NCBI GenBank assembly: GCA_030836935.1
Contig: JAUPMA010000233.1
Coordinates: 1-8,657 of the forward strand
Length of the DNA stretch: 8,657 bases
Direction of reading: 5' to 3'
Origin: Pseudomonadota bacterium
GTDB lineage: Bacteria; Pseudomonadota; Gammaproteobacteria; SZUA-229
Both the position numbers and the translations under genes were made by a program. The notes under the pieces are model-generated. The model worked only from the letters and a program-made list of their open reading frames with translations. It searched no databases and was not told the DNA's origin. This document shows, one piece after another, positions 6,101 through 8,657 of this stretch (positions are counted from its first letter, which is position 1; each line of letters starts with the position of its first letter).

Positions 6101-8291
6101 ACCCAGCCTGGAAGCCGCTTTTGTTGACTATGGCGCCGAACGCCATGGTTTTCTGCCATTCAAGGAAATCTCCCGCAGCTATTTCAGCGAGCAGGCGCTC
6201 GCAGCTGATGCACGTCCCGATATCAAGATGGCGATCCGTGAAGGCCAGCAGGTTATGGTGCAGGTGGACAAGGAAGAGCGCGGCAACAAGGGCGCTGCCT
6301 TAACCACGTTTATCAGTCTCGCCGGCCGTTATCTGGTGCTGATGCCCAACAACCCGCGCGCCGGTGGCGTATCACGCCGTATCGAAGGCGACGATCGTCA
6401 GGATCTGCGCGAAGTCATTGCCCAGCTGGATGTGCCGCAAGGCATGGGCCTGATTGTGCGCACCGCCGGTGTTGGCCGCACGCAGGAAGAATTGCAGTGG
6501 GATATGACGTATCTGCTGCAAATCTGGCAGGCGATTGAACAAGCTTCCAAAGAGCGCGACGCACCGTTCCTGATTTACCAGGAAAGCAATGTGGTCATCC
6601 GCGCCCTGCGCGATTACTTCCGTGACGACATCGGCGAAATCCTGGTGGATGATCCGGATGTGTTCAAGGAAGCCGAAGGCTTCGTCGCCCAGGTGATGCC
6701 GAACTTCCAGCGCAAGCTGAAGCTGTATCAGGAATCGGTGCCGCTGTTTAATCGTTACCAGATTGAAAACCAGATTGAATCCGCCTTCCAGCGTGAAGTG
6801 CGCCTGCCGTCCGGCGGCGCCATTGTCATTGACCATACCGAAGCACTGGTCGCCGTGGATATCAACTCGGCGCGTGCCACCAAGGGCAGCGACATCGAGG
6901 AAACCGCCACCAACACCAATCTCGAAGCCGCCGACGAAATTGCCCGTCAATTGCGTTTGCGCGACCTGGGCGGTTTGGTGGTCATAGATTTCATTGACAT
7001 GATGGCGCAGAAAAATCAGCGCGCGGTGGAAAACCGTTTACGCGATGCGCTGAAAATGGATCGTGCCCGCGTCCAGATCGGCCGCTTGTCACGTTTCGGT
7101 TTGCTCGAAATGTCGCGCCAGCGTTTGCGCCCGTCACTGGGTGAATCCACGCAGAGCGCCTGCCCGCGATGCAATGGTCAGGGCACGATTCGCAGTATTG
7201 CGTCACTGTCCCTGACATTACTGCGTAAAGCTGAAGAAGAGTCGCTGAAAGAACATTCAGGGCGCGTCATTATTCAGGTGCCGGTGGATGTGGCCACCTA
7301 TTTGTTCAATGAACAGCGCAAGGCGATTAATGAAATTGAAATGCGCACCGGCGTCGAAATTTCCATTGTGGTGAATGCTGCGCTGGAAACCCCGCATTAC
7401 GAAGTGACGCGTGTGCGCACCTCCGAAACCCGTAACTTCGAAGACAAACCGTCGTATGCACTGGCCACAGCGGCAAACGAAGGTCCTTATGTGCCGGAGC
7501 GCAAGGAGCAGATTGTTGTTGAGCGTGCTGCGGTGCAGGCGGTGCAGCCAATGACACCGGCTCCGGTTGTGGCCAAGGCTGAAGAAAAACCGGCTGAAAA
7601 ATCATCGGGCGGCTTTTTATCCAGGCTGATTAAAACCGTATTTGGTGCCGGTGAGCCGGAAAAGCCGGCGGAACCGGAAGAAGTGAAACCGGCGCGTAGT
7701 CAGCCATCAAAAGATCGTGACCGTAACCGCAGTCGTGATCGCGATTTCGACAAGCGTCGTGGTGGTGGCAGTGGTGGCCGCAACATCAGCAGCCGTCGTC
7801 GCGATGAGCCGCGTCCGGTAAAAAGTTTCGACAAGCCTGAAGCACGTCAGCCAGCGCCGGCGAAGGTCGACAGCCGAGCTGAAACCCGTACTGATGAAGT
7901 GAGTGATGAACAGTATGATGCGGCCTTGAATGCGCCAGCGGCCGAGCCGCGTCAGGATCGGGGTGATCGTGGTAATCGCCGTGGCCGCCGCAGCCGTGGC
8001 GGCAAGCGCCGCAGTGGTGGCAATCGTCCGGAAGGCTCACAACAGCAGGATGGTTCACAACAGAATGCATCCAACCGTGAGCCATCCGGTGCGGATCAGC
8101 CGGTGAGTGAGGCGTCTGCGCCAGCCGGGAACCAGTACCAGCCGCCGCAGCCGCATTCTGCGCCGGCATCAGAGATGGCGGCACCCGTACCGGCAGAACG
8201 GCCAGCACCGGTTGAGCCGGCTGCTCCAGTCAAACCGATTGTGCAGCAGGTGGCTGAACAGTTTGGCAATGCGGAAAAATCTGACGGCTGA
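5952..8291 (+). CDS. rne: Ribonuclease E
   Basis: RNase E is the essential endonuclease that starts decay of most mRNAs, matures 5S/16S rRNA and tRNAs, and scaffolds the degradosome at the inner membrane. The 779 residues align with E. coli RNase E from the first residue ([10 protein letters not shown]). The S1 domain lies at about 35-125, the 5'-sensor region ends near 215, and the DNase I-like catalytic domain spans about 280-400. Magnesium-binding D303 and D346 and the zinc-link cysteines C404/C407 (CPRC) fall at exactly the E. coli positions. After about residue 510 the protein becomes disordered: an amphipathic segment, [15 protein letters not shown] (553-567), matches the membrane-targeting helix, followed by arginine-rich RNA-binding stretches (588-617 and 668-692), a Gln/Ser-rich part and a Pro/Ala-rich tail. 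The scaffold half is about 270 residues, against some 530 in E. coli. I cannot identify RhlB, enolase or PNPase binding sites. Confidence 0.98.
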   Translation: MKRILINATQKEEIRVAMVDGQRLYDLDIEVPSKEQKKANIYKGVITRVEPSLEAAFVDYGAERHGFLPFKEISRSYFSEQALAADARPDIKMAIREGQQVMVQVDKEERGNKGAALTTFISLAGRYLVLMPNNPRAGGVSRRIEGDDRQDLREVIAQLDVPQGMGLIVRTAGVGRTQEELQWDMTYLLQIWQAIEQASKERDAPFLIYQESNVVIRALRDYFRDDIGEILVDDPDVFKEAEGFVAQVMPNFQRKLKLYQESVPLFNRYQIENQIESAFQREVRLPSGGAIVIDHTEALVAVDINSARATKGSDIEETATNTNLEAADEIARQLRLRDLGGLVVIDFIDMMAQKNQRAVENRLRDALKMDRARVQIGRLSRFGLLEMSRQRLRPSLGESTQSACPRCNGQGTIRSIASLSLTLLRKAEEESLKEHSGRVIIQVPVDVATYLFNEQRKAINEIEMRTGVEISIVVNAALETPHYEVTRVRTSETRNFEDKPSYALATAANEGPYVPERKEQIVVERAAVQAVQPMTPAPVVAKAEEKPAEKSSGGFLSRLIKTVFGAGEPEKPAEPEEVKPARSQPSKDRDRNRSRDRDFDKRRGGGSGGRNISSRRRDEPRPVKSFDKPEARQPAPAKVDSRAETRTDEVSDEQYDAALNAPAAEPRQDRGDRGNRRGRRSRGGKRRSGGNRPEGSQQQDGSQQNASNREPSGADQPVSEASAPAGNQYQPPQPHSAPASEMAAPVPAERPAPVEPAAPVKPIVQQVAEQFGNAEKSDG

Positions 8292-8386
8292 TTGATTGCA
8301 GGTGGCAAGTGGCAAGTGGCAAGTGGCAAGTGGCAAGTGGCAAGCAAAAGCTTTTACTTGCAACTTGCTACTTGCGGCTTGCAACT
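8292..8386. repeat. Heptamer tandem repeat with inverted partner forming a large hairpin
   Basis: Directly after the rne stop, TTGATTGCAGGTGGCAAGT opens an array of six identical GTGGCAA units (8302-8343), ending in GCAAGCAAAAGC. After an AAAAGCTTTT apex (8346-8355) comes the opposite-strand version with the same 7-bp period: ACTTGCA, ACTTGCT, ACTTGCG, GCTTGCA, ACT (8356-8386). Pairing 8315-8345 with 8356-8386 gives 27 of 31 positions paired, two of them G-U; three of the four mismatches fall on the same heptamer position. The right arm overlaps two bases of the tyrosine phosphatase stop codon. Lying between convergent genes it could block read-through both ways, but no T-run follows. The left half is a longer copy of the element at 3724-3769. 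Confidence 0.8.
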
Positions 8387-8657
8387 AGAGATTATGTTTT
8401 TCGCGTATCGCCGCCAGCAATCCGCGTGACGCATCTTCAACCAGATCCAGTACCTGTTCAAAACCCTGGTCGCCGCCGTAATAGGGGTCGGGTACTTCGT
8501 GCTCCCTGGATTGTTGTGCAAATTTCAGAAACAAATCCGGTCTGGTTTTGGGTTCGGGCGGGCAGATGCCGTGCAGTTCCTGCAGATTATTGCGGTCCAT
8601 GGCCAAAACATAATCAAAGTCTGAGAAATCTTCGACGCAAACCTGTCGCGCACGTTG
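8385..8657 (-). CDS. ptpA: Low-molecular-weight protein tyrosine phosphatase, C-terminal part (5' end outside window)
   Basis: The last 90 residues of an LMW-PTP, a small cytoplasmic phosphatase for phosphotyrosine proteins such as capsule-type tyrosine kinases. The visible part starts QRARQVCVEDFSDFDYVLAMD, matching the family's middle (ARQ, then a strand ending in AMD), and carries VPDPYYGG with the general-acid aspartate at residue 57 of the fragment. The nucleophile loop CxGNxCRSP would lie in the missing N-terminal part, about 60-65 residues for a typical protein of 150-160. The frame stays open to the window edge, so the first in-window ATG (8598-8600) is internal. It is convergent with rne, and a ptpA gene between murB and kdsB holds the same place in Pseudomonas, as recalled; the symbol rests on that gene order. 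The stop codon touches the large hairpin. Confidence 0.93.
   Translation of the reverse strand, partial: QRARQVCVEDFSDFDYVLAMDRNNLQELHGICPPEPKTRPDLFLKFAQQSREHEVPDPYYGGDQGFEQVLDLVEDASRGLLAAIREKHNL

Noticed and set aside
7786..8208. 140-codon minus-strand frame inside the rne tail
   Set aside because: The biased, GC-rich codons of the Arg/Pro/Ala-rich RNase E tail leave the opposite strand open; no independent evidence of a gene.
8302..8386. CRISPR array
   Set aside because: Units are 7 bp, directly abutting and without spacers, so this is a simple tandem repeat with an inverted partner.

Overview
The window looks like a core-genome segment of a gammaproteobacterium. Gene order is the strongest clue: HAD phosphatase and rluC on the minus strand, divergent from rne, with a signal-peptide-peptidase gene beyond the phosphatase and a low-molecular-weight tyrosine phosphatase gene convergent with rne. 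From memory this matches the Pseudomonas/Cellvibrio-type arrangement (sppA-like, hydrolase, rluC, rne, then the murB-ptpA-kdsB group). Placement in or near the Cellvibrionales is an inference from protein flavour and gene order; no database was searched.

Layout, left to right. Positions 1-42 (minus) hold the first 14 codons of a gene that overlaps the kinase stop codon and probably encodes a PP2C-type phosphatase. 39-2597 (minus) is a CHASE2 membrane sensor fused to a Hanks-type Ser/Thr kinase. After a 171-base gap comes an SppA-like S49 peptidase (2769-3710, minus). The gap 3711-3863 holds a degenerate heptamer-repeat element and a strong REP-like hairpin. A HAD phosphatase (3864-4532) and rluC (4529-5473) form a two-gene minus-strand operon with an ATGA overlap. 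A 478-base divergent region follows, containing the rne leader. rne (5952-8291, plus) encodes a 779-residue RNase E with intact catalytic, zinc-link and membrane-anchor segments. The window ends with a heptamer tandem repeat that forms a large hairpin (8292-8386) and the C-terminal 90 codons of the tyrosine phosphatase (8385-8657, minus, cut by the window edge).

Two themes link the genes. rluC, rne and the HAD gene form an RNA-metabolism block: 23S rRNA pseudouridylation, plus mRNA decay and rRNA processing. The kinase with its probable PP2C partner forms a reversible phosphorylation module, placed where Pseudomonas-like genomes usually continue with maf and the fatty-acid/ribosomal genes.

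No wholly new enzyme system is evident. The most unusual content is non-coding: two copies of one dispersed element with shared ends and a variable number of 7-bp units, one of them building a hairpin of about 70 nt that reaches a stop codon; a REP-like palindrome; and an rne leader with a strong hairpin followed by a well-placed Shine-Dalgarno and an out-of-frame reading frame that runs through the rne start.
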